NCBI GenBank assembly: GCA_020721005.1
Contig: DYNP01000005.1
Span: forward strand, 186,001-250,000
Reading direction: 5' to 3'
Length of the DNA stretch: 64,000 nucleotides
DNA from: Thiomargarita sp.
GTDB taxonomy: Bacteria > Pseudomonadota > Gammaproteobacteria > Beggiatoales > Beggiatoaceae
Shown here piece by piece: positions 1-7,177 of the stretch (the first letter of the stretch is position 1; the number at the start of each line of letters is the position of its first letter). The position numbers and the translations under genes are program-made. The notes below the pieces were generated by a model. It worked only from the letters and a program-made list of their open reading frames with translations, ran no database searches and was not told the origin of the DNA.

Positions 1-500
1 ATTTGGGCAACAAAATCACAATTTATCTCAGATATTTCAGGGTAATCCGGAATCTTTTCAAGTTTAAATTGCTCCAGTATTTTGCTTAACACTTCAAAAC
101 CAACATTACTTTCTGTATTTACAGTGGGGTGAATCTCAAACCTTGTAAATTGATGGAATTCCCGTAGATCATTGAAAAATCTCGTCTTCTTTTCAAATTT
201 GTCTGGATAATTTTTAAATTGTTTAAATTTAGCTTCCAAATGATAAACTAAAATTGGCTCACACACTGTGTCAATAGTCAATTCTTCCTGCCTGTTTAAT
301 TCTCTAACGTATCTCTGAAAAGCAGTTTGCACAAATCCTTCCCAAATTGAATAAACCATTGGTATTGAATGTTGCAGCAATAATTTCTTTTCATCATCTG
401 AAAAAACATCTCTGGTCAATAATCTTCTGATACTAAGCATTGATTCACTTCTTGTTTGCATATCCGACTCGATATCATTTTCCAAAGTTTGAAAAGCCAT
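1..500 (-). CDS. MAE_28990/MAE_18760-like HEPN protein, C-terminus cut by window edge
   Basis: The reading frame starts at an ATG at 500 and stays open to base 1, so about 166 residues are visible. It begins MAFQTLENDIESDM and is largely alpha-helical and charged. An early segment reads IPMVYSIWEGFVQTAF, typical of the first helix pair of the MAE_28990/MAE_18760 HEPN families. Members of these families are proposed RNases acting in toxin or defence modules. The start lies 2 bases after the stop of the upstream DUF262 gene, so the two are almost certainly cotranscribed and probably act together. The R-x4-6-H motif that would mark a catalytic HEPN domain should lie in the missing C-terminal part, so activity cannot be judged. 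The family call rests on pattern recognition and gene pairing. Confidence 0.6.
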   Translation of the reverse strand, partial: MAFQTLENDIESDMQTRSESMLSIRRLLTRDVFSDDEKKLLLQHSIPMVYSIWEGFVQTAFQRYVRELNRQEELTIDTVCEPILVYHLEAKFKQFKNYPDKFEKKTRFFNDLREFHQFTRFEIHPTVNTESNVGFEVLSKILEQFKLEKIPDYPEISEINCDFVAQ

Positions 501-502
501 TC

Positions 503-1582
503 TTAGTTACCAAATATCGAACGTGCTTTCTCCAAACGTTTGAGAATTCGTCCTTTTTGACTGTCTCCCCCGGAAGACGTTATAGTATCATCATGATCGA
601 TCTGATTGATTTTCAACATGATTTCTGCTTGAGACTTCGATTGATAGCGATCATAATTTTCTGCGATCCCAATGGTAATTATGTCATAGCGAGTTGGAGT
701 AAAACGATTTTGTGTATTCCGAAATATATTTCTACCCAAAGGTTTCAATAGTTTGAATACATTGGAATAAAGATTTTCATACTTATCGTAATCAAACTTA
801 GGGTCCTTCTGCTCCAATGCCTTTTTCATAAAAGAACTCATGTGTTGCGCAAGCCCGGTTTTAATATCACCCTCACTCATGTTATACAATGACATAAATC
901 TTAACACAAGTTCTTGATCATACAATCGTTCACGTTGTTCTTTACTGAGATCAACAACTTCTATAAAATCTTGGTTTTTAGCCAACCGTTCAATGAAATC
1001 ATTAAAGTCTGTTGAAATATCTCGATAGATACAGTTTCTAACTTCTTGCGGAGTTAACGGGGAGCCACCTGTATTTAATCTATTGAAAAGTTCAAATCGC
1101 ATGTCATAGTCAGTGGTCCATCGAAGAATTTCTACCCGACAAGTTGCCCGCTTGATATTGAGACGAAACAGATTCGGCAGCGTTTCATAAGTAAACCCGT
1201 CTAATGCCTCAAGTCTGTCACCTGCAATTAATCTCCAATTGTTATTTTTCCTGATCCCCTCATCTTCACTTTTTAATACTCCAAAAAATGAGAGTATTGT
1301 TGAGATCCGTTGGAGACCGTCCACTAATTCCCAAACCCCATCTTTGTCCTCAGCCACAAAAATAGGTGGAACTGGAATTCCCAACAACACTGATTCAATA
1401 AAGCGAGTTCTTTGCTCAATATCCCAACGAAAAAATCTTTGAAATGCGGGTTTAATTATGATTTCCTGACGCTCATACATACTCATTATTTCACCAAAGG
1501 ACACATCAAGTCTGTCAGTATTTAACTGATTTCTTGCAATTTCAATTTGTGTTGTGAGTTGCTCTTGTTGTTGCTGATCCAT
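503..1582 (-). CDS. DUF262 domain protein (GmrSD N-terminal / ParB-like NTPase family)
   Basis: The 359-residue protein carries the DUF262 signatures QRFFRW (residues 48-53) and DGLQR (88-92) in the expected order. DUF262 is the NTPase half of GmrSD type IV restriction enzymes and related defence proteins, and belongs to the ParB/sulfiredoxin-like fold. This protein lacks the C-terminal DUF1524 HNH nuclease found in full GmrSD enzymes. The effector is therefore probably the HEPN protein encoded 2 bases downstream. The N-terminus is glutamine-rich (MDQQQQEQLTTQ). The ATG start at 1582 is the first in frame. Inference: a two-gene nucleotide-sensing plus RNase conflict module; an anti-phage role is not shown by the sequence. 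Confidence 0.75.
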   Translation of the reverse strand: MDQQQQEQLTTQIEIARNQLNTDRLDVSFGEIMSMYERQEIIIKPAFQRFFRWDIEQRTRFIESVLLGIPVPPIFVAEDKDGVWELVDGLQRISTILSFFGVLKSEDEGIRKNNNWRLIAGDRLEALDGFTYETLPNLFRLNIKRATCRVEILRWTTDYDMRFELFNRLNTGGSPLTPQEVRNCIYRDISTDFNDFIERLAKNQDFIEVVDLSKEQRERLYDQELVLRFMSLYNMSEGDIKTGLAQHMSSFMKKALEQKDPKFDYDKYENLYSNVFKLLKPLGRNIFRNTQNRFTPTRYDIITIGIAENYDRYQSKSQAEIMLKINQIDHDDTITSSGGDSQKGRILKRLEKARSIFGN

Positions 1583-1898
1583 TTTATTATCTCAATTATT
1601 GTTAAGACGGTTTACTTTATTTTAGGCTATGCAAACTGATCTCTTTCAAATCTTAAAAAATTATGGACAATGAGATCAAAATCCTGTTATCTACAATTTT
1701 ATCCCTCCTTATTAAGAAGGGGGAATGAAGAATAGCTTCCCCCTAAAAAAATATCAAACCATTTGGCACGTTCATTGCCTATGAATAGGCAGCCATAACA
1801 CAAGCTACTCCTACCTAGTGAGTTATGGCAAGGTGGTTAGAGTGCTGGTCACACTCTAGCCACCGTCACTTCAACTGTCTACTGTTTCTCCTTATCAG
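1583..1898. other. Intergenic region with two hairpins
   Basis: This 316-base gap separates the DUF262 gene, which is transcribed away from it, from the 3' end of the usp operon. An 8-bp GC-rich stem (1718-1725 with 1737-1744) and a 13-bp stem (1832-1844 with 1852-1864) are visible. No coding frame was seen. The promoter of the DUF262/HEPN pair must lie here, but I could not pick convincing -35/-10 boxes. Confidence 0.5.
1832..1864 (-). terminator. Hairpin after the usp gene
   Basis: A 13-bp stem with one G-T pair (1832-1844 pairs with 1852-1864) has a 7-base loop. It lies 35 bases beyond the stop of the minus-strand usp gene. No strong U-run follows on the minus strand, so it may be a 3'-end stabiliser rather than a true intrinsic terminator. 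Confidence 0.4.
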
Positions 1899-2741
1899 TT
1901 AACTGCAAGCCACAAAGGTGGGACAATCAGCCAGTCCAATCACTCGTTCCGATACGCTGCCCATGAGGATTCGATCCAAACCGGTGCGACCGCGATTTCC
2001 AACAATAATCAAATCTACTCCCTTCTCCTTAGCTACTTTGACGATAGTTTCATGGGGCTTTCCTTCCAAAACCAGTCCTTCACAAATATTTCCTTCTTGA
2101 GTTAATACTTCCACAACGCGATCCACGGCTTCCTTGGCCTCAATTCGGCGTTTTTCCCCATGACTAGGTAAAATAACGGATAAAACCACCAGAGGCAGTT
2201 TCAACATTTTAGCCAATTGGACTGCATCTTCTGCTGCATTGTCGGAATAGCGAGAACCGTCGGTAGCAACAAGTATCCGTTTGCAAGGAATTTCTGCAGC
2301 ACGGGGGACCACCAATACTGGACAATGAGCACTTCCTACTGTCTGTACTGTAGAATGACTAACCATCCAACGTGCTATCTTACGTTTGTCCCGCCGACCC
2401 ATCACAATAACATCAGCCGATATTTCTTCCGAGACTGCTAATACCTCTTCTGCAGGCTCACTGCCATGACGCATCCAAATTTGACAAGGAATGCCGATGG
2501 CTTCTGCCTGTTGCCGAACTTGATGTAAAATCAGTTGCGCTTCTTCTTCCGCCTTTTCCACCCAACGTGGGGCAAATGCCTCGTATTCTGCGTTGGTAAT
2601 TACCGTAGTCATGAGATGTAAACTGGCGCCCTGATCCTTTGCCAAATGGAGGGCCAACCGGGTAGCACCGAAACTGAATTCAGAACCATCCGTAGATAAC
2701 AACAACTTTTTAAAGCGACCAATAGGGGATAATTGTGTCAT
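1899..2741 (-). CDS. Tandem-domain universal stress protein (UspA family)
   Basis: The 280-residue protein has two UspA domains, about residues 8-145 and 153-280. The second carries the nucleotide-binding pattern G-x2-G-x9-GS (GNRGRTGLDRILMGSVSERV). The first domain has a degenerate version (MGRRDKRKIARWMVSHS), so probably only the C-terminal half binds ATP. Usp proteins are cytoplasmic and bind ATP or AMP under stress; a specific role cannot be read here. The start is an ATG at 2741 with AAGGA eight bases upstream. It is the last gene of a three-gene operon behind a TauE/SafE transporter and a small membrane protein (16-base gap). Usp genes beside anion transporters are common, which suggests a regulatory link with transport. 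Confidence 0.88.
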   Translation of the reverse strand: MTQLSPIGRFKKLLLSTDGSEFSFGATRLALHLAKDQGASLHLMTTVITNAEYEAFAPRWVEKAEEEAQLILHQVRQQAEAIGIPCQIWMRHGSEPAEEVLAVSEEISADVIVMGRRDKRKIARWMVSHSTVQTVGSAHCPVLVVPRAAEIPCKRILVATDGSRYSDNAAEDAVQLAKMLKLPLVVLSVILPSHGEKRRIEAKEAVDRVVEVLTQEGNICEGLVLEGKPHETIVKVAKEKGVDLIIVGNRGRTGLDRILMGSVSERVIGLADCPTFVACS

Positions 2742-2757
2742 GAGGGGGTTCCTTAAT

Positions 2758-3177
2758 TCAGTGTCCTACAACGAGTATACCGGAAGCGGCTAAAACCAAT
2801 ACACCTATTTCAAGGATAGCCATGATAAAATAAGCCATATCCTTATTACGCAATAATGGGAGTAAAATCCGTAAGTAACAGACAATGGTGACTGCGGATA
2901 AGAAGGCGATACCAATAAAATTCATAAAATCGCCGCGATGGATCAAGGAGACCCAACTCCAACCGGTGTGTACATTGGCCGCTTTTAAATAGTCTCCAAC
3001 CGGCATAACCCAGTATTGGGGGAGTTGTTCTAAAGGGATATGGGGGGGGATAATGCCAAACATGTAGATCAGAAAGGTGATAACCAGTCCTATAAAACCA
3101 ATCTTCATGCCCCAATCTAATACGTTAGCATAAGCTAATTGCTCGGGCGTGGTATAATGTTGAGTGTTTGAGCTCAT
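2758..3177 (-). CDS. Small four-helix membrane protein (DUF1634-like)
   Basis: This 139-residue protein has about four hydrophobic segments (near residues 26-46, 85-105, 112-132 and a shorter one near 55-75). It has no signal peptide and no motif of known enzymes. Small membrane proteins of the DUF1634 type commonly follow TauE/SafE genes, and this one lies 25 bases after such a gene and 16 bases before usp. Assignment to DUF1634 is tentative. The likely role is as accessory subunit or partner of the neighbouring anion exporter in the inner membrane. Confidence 0.7.
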   Translation of the reverse strand: MSSNTQHYTTPEQLAYANVLDWGMKIGFIGLVITFLIYMFGIIPPHIPLEQLPQYWVMPVGDYLKAANVHTGWSWVSLIHRGDFMNFIGIAFLSAVTIVCYLRILLPLLRNKDMAYFIMAILEIGVLVLAASGILVVGH

Positions 3178-3202
3178 AGGTTAATTTTCCGTTAAAAGAG
3201 GG

Positions 3203-4195
3203 TTAATTCCAAATCCCCAAGCCCTTTAATAAGGCTCGAGAACCGGCAAGTAAGAGCATGGTGATGACGACTTTTCGGATGACTGAGGCTTTGGCAACTT
3301 TGAGCAATCGTACTCCAACAACAGATCCCAACATGATACCAACAATTGAGGGTACAGCAATCATGGCTAATACGGCACCCTGATTGAGATAGACCCAAGC
3401 CGCTGAGGTGTCTACAATAGAGAGCATGAATTTGCTGGTGGCTACGGAGACTTTGAGAGGGGCTCCCATGAGTAAATTGAGGACGGGGACATTGGCCCAG
3501 CCGGCGCCCAGTCCAAACATGCCCGCCATAATCCCAATGATGACGAATAAAAATAGTCCTTGTAGAGTACGATGCACCTTCCAATCCACTTCCCGACCAC
3601 TGCCGACGTCGTAGTAAATGCCGTTGATCTGTAAGGCACTGGACAGAGGATCTGCTTTGGAAACGTCCGGAAATTCGGATTTCTTTGCCATCCACATGAG
3701 GGCAACAATGGCTAAAATGGTAATTCCTAATGCAGTTTGTACGACATTAGTAGGTAAAGCCAGTCCCATCATAGCGCCCACGATAGCCGAAGCAGAGGCA
3801 ATCAGAGCCAACGGCAGGGCCAAACGCAGATTGGCCATGCCACTTCGTAACAGTCCTGGTCCTGCAGCAAGAGCACCCGCCAAAGCTACCAGTAATCCCG
3901 CACCTCGTACAAAATCCAGGTGAAAGGGGAAAAATCCTCCGACAATGGGGACAAACAATACACCTCCTCCAACTCCACCTAAAACAGCAACAATGCCGAG
4001 AAAGAAAGTAACTATGAAGAGGATGAGAGGCCACGCCCACCAAGGTAAAGTTCCCGTAGAGGGAGTTGCTACAGTTGTCGTCACCGCCGTTGATATATCT
4101 CCGGTTGCCAGCACCAAACCGGCCATACTCATCAAAATGAGTATGAAAATAGTGGATAATGTCCACTTACCCAGTTTCCAATAGCCTGTGTTCAT
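3203..4195 (-). CDS. TauE/SafE family anion (sulfite/organosulfonate) exporter
   Basis: The 330-residue integral membrane protein has about eight to nine hydrophobic helices. Its two glycine-rich repeat halves are characteristic of TauE/SafE: VAVLGGVGGGVLFVPIV near residue 70, and GIMAGMFGLGAGWANVPVLN near residue 240. The first helix (residues 12-32) resembles a signal anchor. Family members move sulfite, sulfoacetate or related anions across the inner membrane. In a sulfur oxidiser, export of sulfite is a reasonable guess but the substrate cannot be read from the sequence. The start at 4195 has AAGGAG five bases upstream. It is the first gene of an operon with the small membrane protein and usp. 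Confidence 0.88.
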   Translation of the reverse strand: MNTGYWKLGKWTLSTIFILILMSMAGLVLATGDISTAVTTTVATPSTGTLPWWAWPLILFIVTFFLGIVAVLGGVGGGVLFVPIVGGFFPFHLDFVRGAGLLVALAGALAAGPGLLRSGMANLRLALPLALIASASAIVGAMMGLALPTNVVQTALGITILAIVALMWMAKKSEFPDVSKADPLSSALQINGIYYDVGSGREVDWKVHRTLQGLFLFVIIGIMAGMFGLGAGWANVPVLNLLMGAPLKVSVATSKFMLSIVDTSAAWVYLNQGAVLAMIAVPSIVGIMLGSVVGVRLLKVAKASVIRKVVITMLLLAGSRALLKGLGIWN

Positions 4196-4530
4196 TGAAT
4201 CTCCTTGTAGAATATATTATTTATTGGCGATGAATAAGGGAAGCCTGACAAATCCTGAATGAGGGGTTAAACCTGCTTATTTGCAGTAACTGCTTGCCAC
4301 TCCAGATTTCATCCCTTATCATCTTATTTTATTTCTGCTCAATCGACTGAATTTTTTCCATTCACTCTTAAAACAGAATTTCATTATATATCTGACCACC
4401 GCATATTGACAATGAACACGCTATTTGACCCTTTCATTTTAACCACTTCCTACCTCTTTTTAAGGGCAGGAAAAGAGATACAAAACGCCCTGAAAACCGG
4501 GGGGAAGTCAACCGCTAAGGAATTTTACTC
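4196..4530. other. Divergent intergenic region tauE / aroF
   Basis: These 335 bases separate two divergent genes and must hold both promoters. I saw no ORF, repeat or clear regulatory RNA. An AAGGA ribosome-binding site precedes the aroF start by nine bases. Confidence 0.4.
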
Positions 4531-5547
4531 ATGATTATTATCATGCGCTCTCATGTTACTGAAGAACAGATTCAGGCGGTTGAGGCCAAACTCAATGCCG
4601 CCGGACTGAAAGCCAATATATCTCGTGGCATTGAACGAACTATTATCGGCGCCATTGGGGATGAACGTAAACTGCATCAAGAATCTTTACAGGCCCTGCC
4701 TGGGGTTGAGGATGTCATGCGAGTTGTTAAACCTTATAAAATAGTGGCTAGAGAATGGCACGAAACTGACACTGTGATCGATATCAAGGGAATCCCTTTG
4801 GGCGGTAAAACTTTACAAATCATTGGCGGACCTTGCTCCGTAGAAACGCAAAGTCAAATGGATTTAGCAGCTCAAGGAGTGGCGGAAGCCGGTTGTCGCC
4901 TAATGCGTGGCGGAGCATTTAAACCACGCACCAGTCCATATGCTTTTCAGGGCAAAGGTGTCGAGGGACTCACTCTATTTCGTAACGCTGCTGACAAGTA
5001 TAATCTGCCCATTGTTACCGAACTCATGGACGTTCGCATGCTAGATGCCTTTCTCAAACAAGGAGTTGAAGTCATCCAAATTGGAACTCGGAACATGCAA
5101 AACTTTGATCTACTTAAAGAAGTGGGTAAAATTCACACTCCCGTAATCCTGAAAAGAGGACTGTGTGCCACACTCTCCGAATGGCTCATGTCCGCAGAAT
5201 ATATTGCTGCAGGTGGCAATCACAACATTATCTTATGTGAACGAGGAGTACGAAGTTTTGAAACCGCCTATCGTAACATGTTGGATGTAACAGCCATTCC
5301 AGTCCTAAAAAAGGAAACTCATCTCCCGGTAATCGCCGATCCAAGTCATGCTGGAGGTAAAGCCGCTCTCGTTGCTGCCCTCTCTAAAGCCGCTATTGCA
5401 GCAGGTGCAGACGGATTACTGGTAGAAATGCACCCTTCCCCCTGCGACGCTTGGTGCGACGCAGATCAAGCCCTTACTCCCTTAGAACTGAAACAACTGT
5501 TGCAGGAACTCCGTCCATTGGCAAAGGCTGTAGGACGGGAACTGTAA
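4531..5547 (+). CDS. aroF: 3-deoxy-7-phosphoheptulonate synthase (DAHP synthase, AroA-beta type)
   Basis: The enzyme condenses phosphoenolpyruvate and erythrose 4-phosphate, the first step of the shikimate pathway, in the cytoplasm. The 338-residue protein has an N-terminal ferredoxin-like regulatory domain (about 1-70, MIIIMRSHVTEEQIQ) and a TIM-barrel catalytic domain. Visible signatures are GGPCSVET (near 109), KPRTSPYAFQG (near 132), ILKRGL and CERGVRSFET. This is the Thermotoga/Bacillus-like I-beta architecture, not the E. coli AroFGH form. The N-terminal domain normally gives feedback inhibition by tyrosine or phenylalanine. The start has AAGGA nine bases upstream; a second in-frame ATG four codons later is possible. 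A glycosyltransferase follows 155 bases downstream. Confidence 0.93.
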   Translation: MIIIMRSHVTEEQIQAVEAKLNAAGLKANISRGIERTIIGAIGDERKLHQESLQALPGVEDVMRVVKPYKIVAREWHETDTVIDIKGIPLGGKTLQIIGGPCSVETQSQMDLAAQGVAEAGCRLMRGGAFKPRTSPYAFQGKGVEGLTLFRNAADKYNLPIVTELMDVRMLDAFLKQGVEVIQIGTRNMQNFDLLKEVGKIHTPVILKRGLCATLSEWLMSAEYIAAGGNHNIILCERGVRSFETAYRNMLDVTAIPVLKKETHLPVIADPSHAGGKAALVAALSKAAIAAGADGLLVEMHPSPCDAWCDADQALTPLELKQLLQELRPLAKAVGREL

Positions 5548-5702
5548 ACCATTCCTCCTCGAAAACAAGAAGACGATTCTCCCTCCCACCCTTTTTTATC
5601 AAGAAAAAGGAGAGAGATTCTCTTCCTCCCATCTTCCCCTGTTCCTCCCTGAAAAGAGGTTTTTCATTCCCAAGTTGTCTGTTAAAAAGTGCCCCGGTAG
5701 CC

Positions 5703-6503
5703 ATGTCAAAACATTCTGAGAATTCACTGAATAATCATCCTCATTTACAGGATAGACCTCCCATTCCCTTATTATCCATTGTGGTCCCAGTCTACAATGA
5801 AGAGGGTAATATTGAACACCTGATCGCAGAAATCGATCAAGTGCTGTATGAGAAAATACCTTATGAAATCATCACCATTGATGATGGCAGTGACGATCAA
5901 AGTAGGCAATGTTTGCACAATTTAGCTAAACGTCGTCCTTGGCTAACCATTATTCGCCACAAACAACGTTATGGCCAAAGTGTAGCAATTTTAACAGGAG
6001 TACGAGCCGCCCGGGCCTCTTGGATTGTAACTTTAGATGGGGATGGACAAAACGATCCAGCCGATATTTTGCGACTGTTCACCACCTTACACCAACCCCA
6101 TCGTTCCCCAAAATTACAAATGATCATTGGTTACCGACAACAACGCCAAGATCGCTGGATAAAACGCTGGTCCTCTAAAATAGCCAATTTCATCCGCGCC
6201 TGGATTCTGCATGATCACACTCCTGACACCGGCTGCGGACTCAAACTATTTTCCCGATACGCTTTTTTAGCCCTGCCTCACTTTAATCATATGCACCGCT
6301 TTTTACCGGCTTTATTCTTGAGAAATGGGGGAGAAGTGCTTTCTATCGAAGTGGCTCATCGACCGCGCGAATATGGTCATTCAAAATACGGTACTTTCAA
6401 TCGCCTTGGGGTGGGAATCGTTGACTTGTTGGGAGTAATGTGGCTGCAAAAACGAAACTGTGCAGCTGAACTTATTGAGGAGAATAACTCACATGATTCC
6501 TAA
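5703..6503 (+). CDS. Family 2 glycosyltransferase (polyprenyl-phosphate sugar transferase-like)
   Basis: The 266-residue protein has a GT-A fold. It shows LSIVVPVYNEEGNIE near residue 23, the IDDGSDDQS segment, and DGDGQNDPADI, which carries the metal-binding aspartates. The sequence is close to dolichol-phosphate mannosyltransferase/ArnC-like enzymes but has no C-terminal membrane helices, so it is probably a peripheral inner-membrane enzyme that charges a polyprenyl phosphate with a sugar. The open frame extends upstream to 5451 inside aroF. I chose the ATG at 5703 because homology begins shortly after it. The end overlaps the LAB_N gene by 11 bases, so the two are translationally coupled. 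Confidence 0.85.
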   Translation: MSKHSENSLNNHPHLQDRPPIPLLSIVVPVYNEEGNIEHLIAEIDQVLYEKIPYEIITIDDGSDDQSRQCLHNLAKRRPWLTIIRHKQRYGQSVAILTGVRAARASWIVTLDGDGQNDPADILRLFTTLHQPHRSPKLQMIIGYRQQRQDRWIKRWSSKIANFIRAWILHDHTPDTGCGLKLFSRYAFLALPHFNHMHRFLPALFLRNGGEVLSIEVAHRPREYGHSKYGTFNRLGVGIVDLLGVMWLQKRNCAAELIEENNSHDS

Positions 6504-6762
6504 TGAAATCTTATGGTTAACGATAGGATTTATTGGACAAGGTTTTTTCACACTGCGTTTTTTAATACAATGGCGAGAAAGTGAGCGCCAAAAACGCAGT
6601 GTAATTCCCATTGCCTTTTGGTATTTGAGCATTGCTGGGGCCCTAACCCTACTGGTTTATGCAACCTATCGATTAGACCCGGTATTTATGATTGGTCAAG
6701 TGACTGGATTATTTATTTACTCACGCAACCTATATCTGATCAAGAAAAGTGACTCAAACTAA
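6493..6762 (+). CDS. Lipid-A-disaccharide synthase N-terminal-like (LAB_N) membrane protein
   Basis: The protein has 89 residues with about three hydrophobic segments and the LAB_N pattern GFIGQGFFTLRFLIQW followed by SERQKRSVIPIAFWYLS. This small domain occurs alone or fused to LpxB. Standalone copies sit beside family 2 glycosyltransferases in lipid or lipopolysaccharide modification clusters. The start at 6493 has GGAG upstream and overlaps the preceding glycosyltransferase by 11 bases. The usual third partner, a large membrane glycosyltransferase of the ArnT type, is absent; a repeat array follows instead. A flippase-like or partner role is inference. Confidence 0.82.
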   Translation: MIPNEILWLTIGFIGQGFFTLRFLIQWRESERQKRSVIPIAFWYLSIAGALTLLVYATYRLDPVFMIGQVTGLFIYSRNLYLIKKSDSN

Positions 6763-7177
6763 TCCATGATCTGAATTAGAATTCCTAAAATGATAAACTT
6801 TTCAAGTTGCCCCTCAGTTAAGAAACGTTGGAGTGGAGGCTTTAGCCGATCCCTTGGAGTAGAGGCTTTAGCCGGACAGCGGTAGGCTTTTGGAATAGAG
6901 GCTTTAGCCGGTCAGCGGTAGTCCCTTGCAATTTGTGTATGTGGGATAACGCCTATCGCTGACCGGCTAAAGCTTCCATTCCAAGGGACCAGCTAAAGCT
7001 TCCACTCCAAGGGACCGGCTAAAGCCTCCACTCCAAGGGACCGGCTAAAGCCTCCACTCCAAAGGACCGGCTTAAAGCCTCCACTCCAAGGGACCGGCTA
7101 AAGCCTCCACTCCAACGGGGATTTCCTTTTTATTTTTTCATCTCATCTTTATCGCATCATTTATTTTTACAAGAGGT
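6763..7177. other. Intergenic region between converging genes, mostly repeat array
   Basis: This 415-base gap separates the plus-strand LAB_N gene and the minus-strand PBP1b gene, which converge. Bases 6827-7116 are a repeat array described separately. The remaining flanks hold no recognisable gene or signal. Confidence 0.6.
6827..7116. repeat. 26-bp repeats in opposed orientations forming a long inverted array
   Basis: Six head-to-tail units run from 6960 to 7116. The consensus begins GGACCGGCTAAAGCC and ends TCCACTCCAAG; five units are 26 bp and one has an extra T. Three units in the opposite orientation lie at 6827-6917. The innermost pair (6891-6917 against 6957-6983) is complementary over 27 bp with two mismatches, around a 39-base loop. 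There are no spacers, so this is not a CRISPR array, and the 26-bp period does not preserve a reading frame. It could fold into a branched hairpin and end transcription from both sides. Confidence 0.9.

Noticed and set aside
5451-5702. Upstream extension of the GT2 glycosyltransferase
   Set aside because: It overlaps aroF and adds low-complexity sequence; family homology starts after ATG 5703.
6960-7116. CRISPR array
   Set aside because: The 26-bp units are contiguous with no spacers, and opposite-orientation copies are present.
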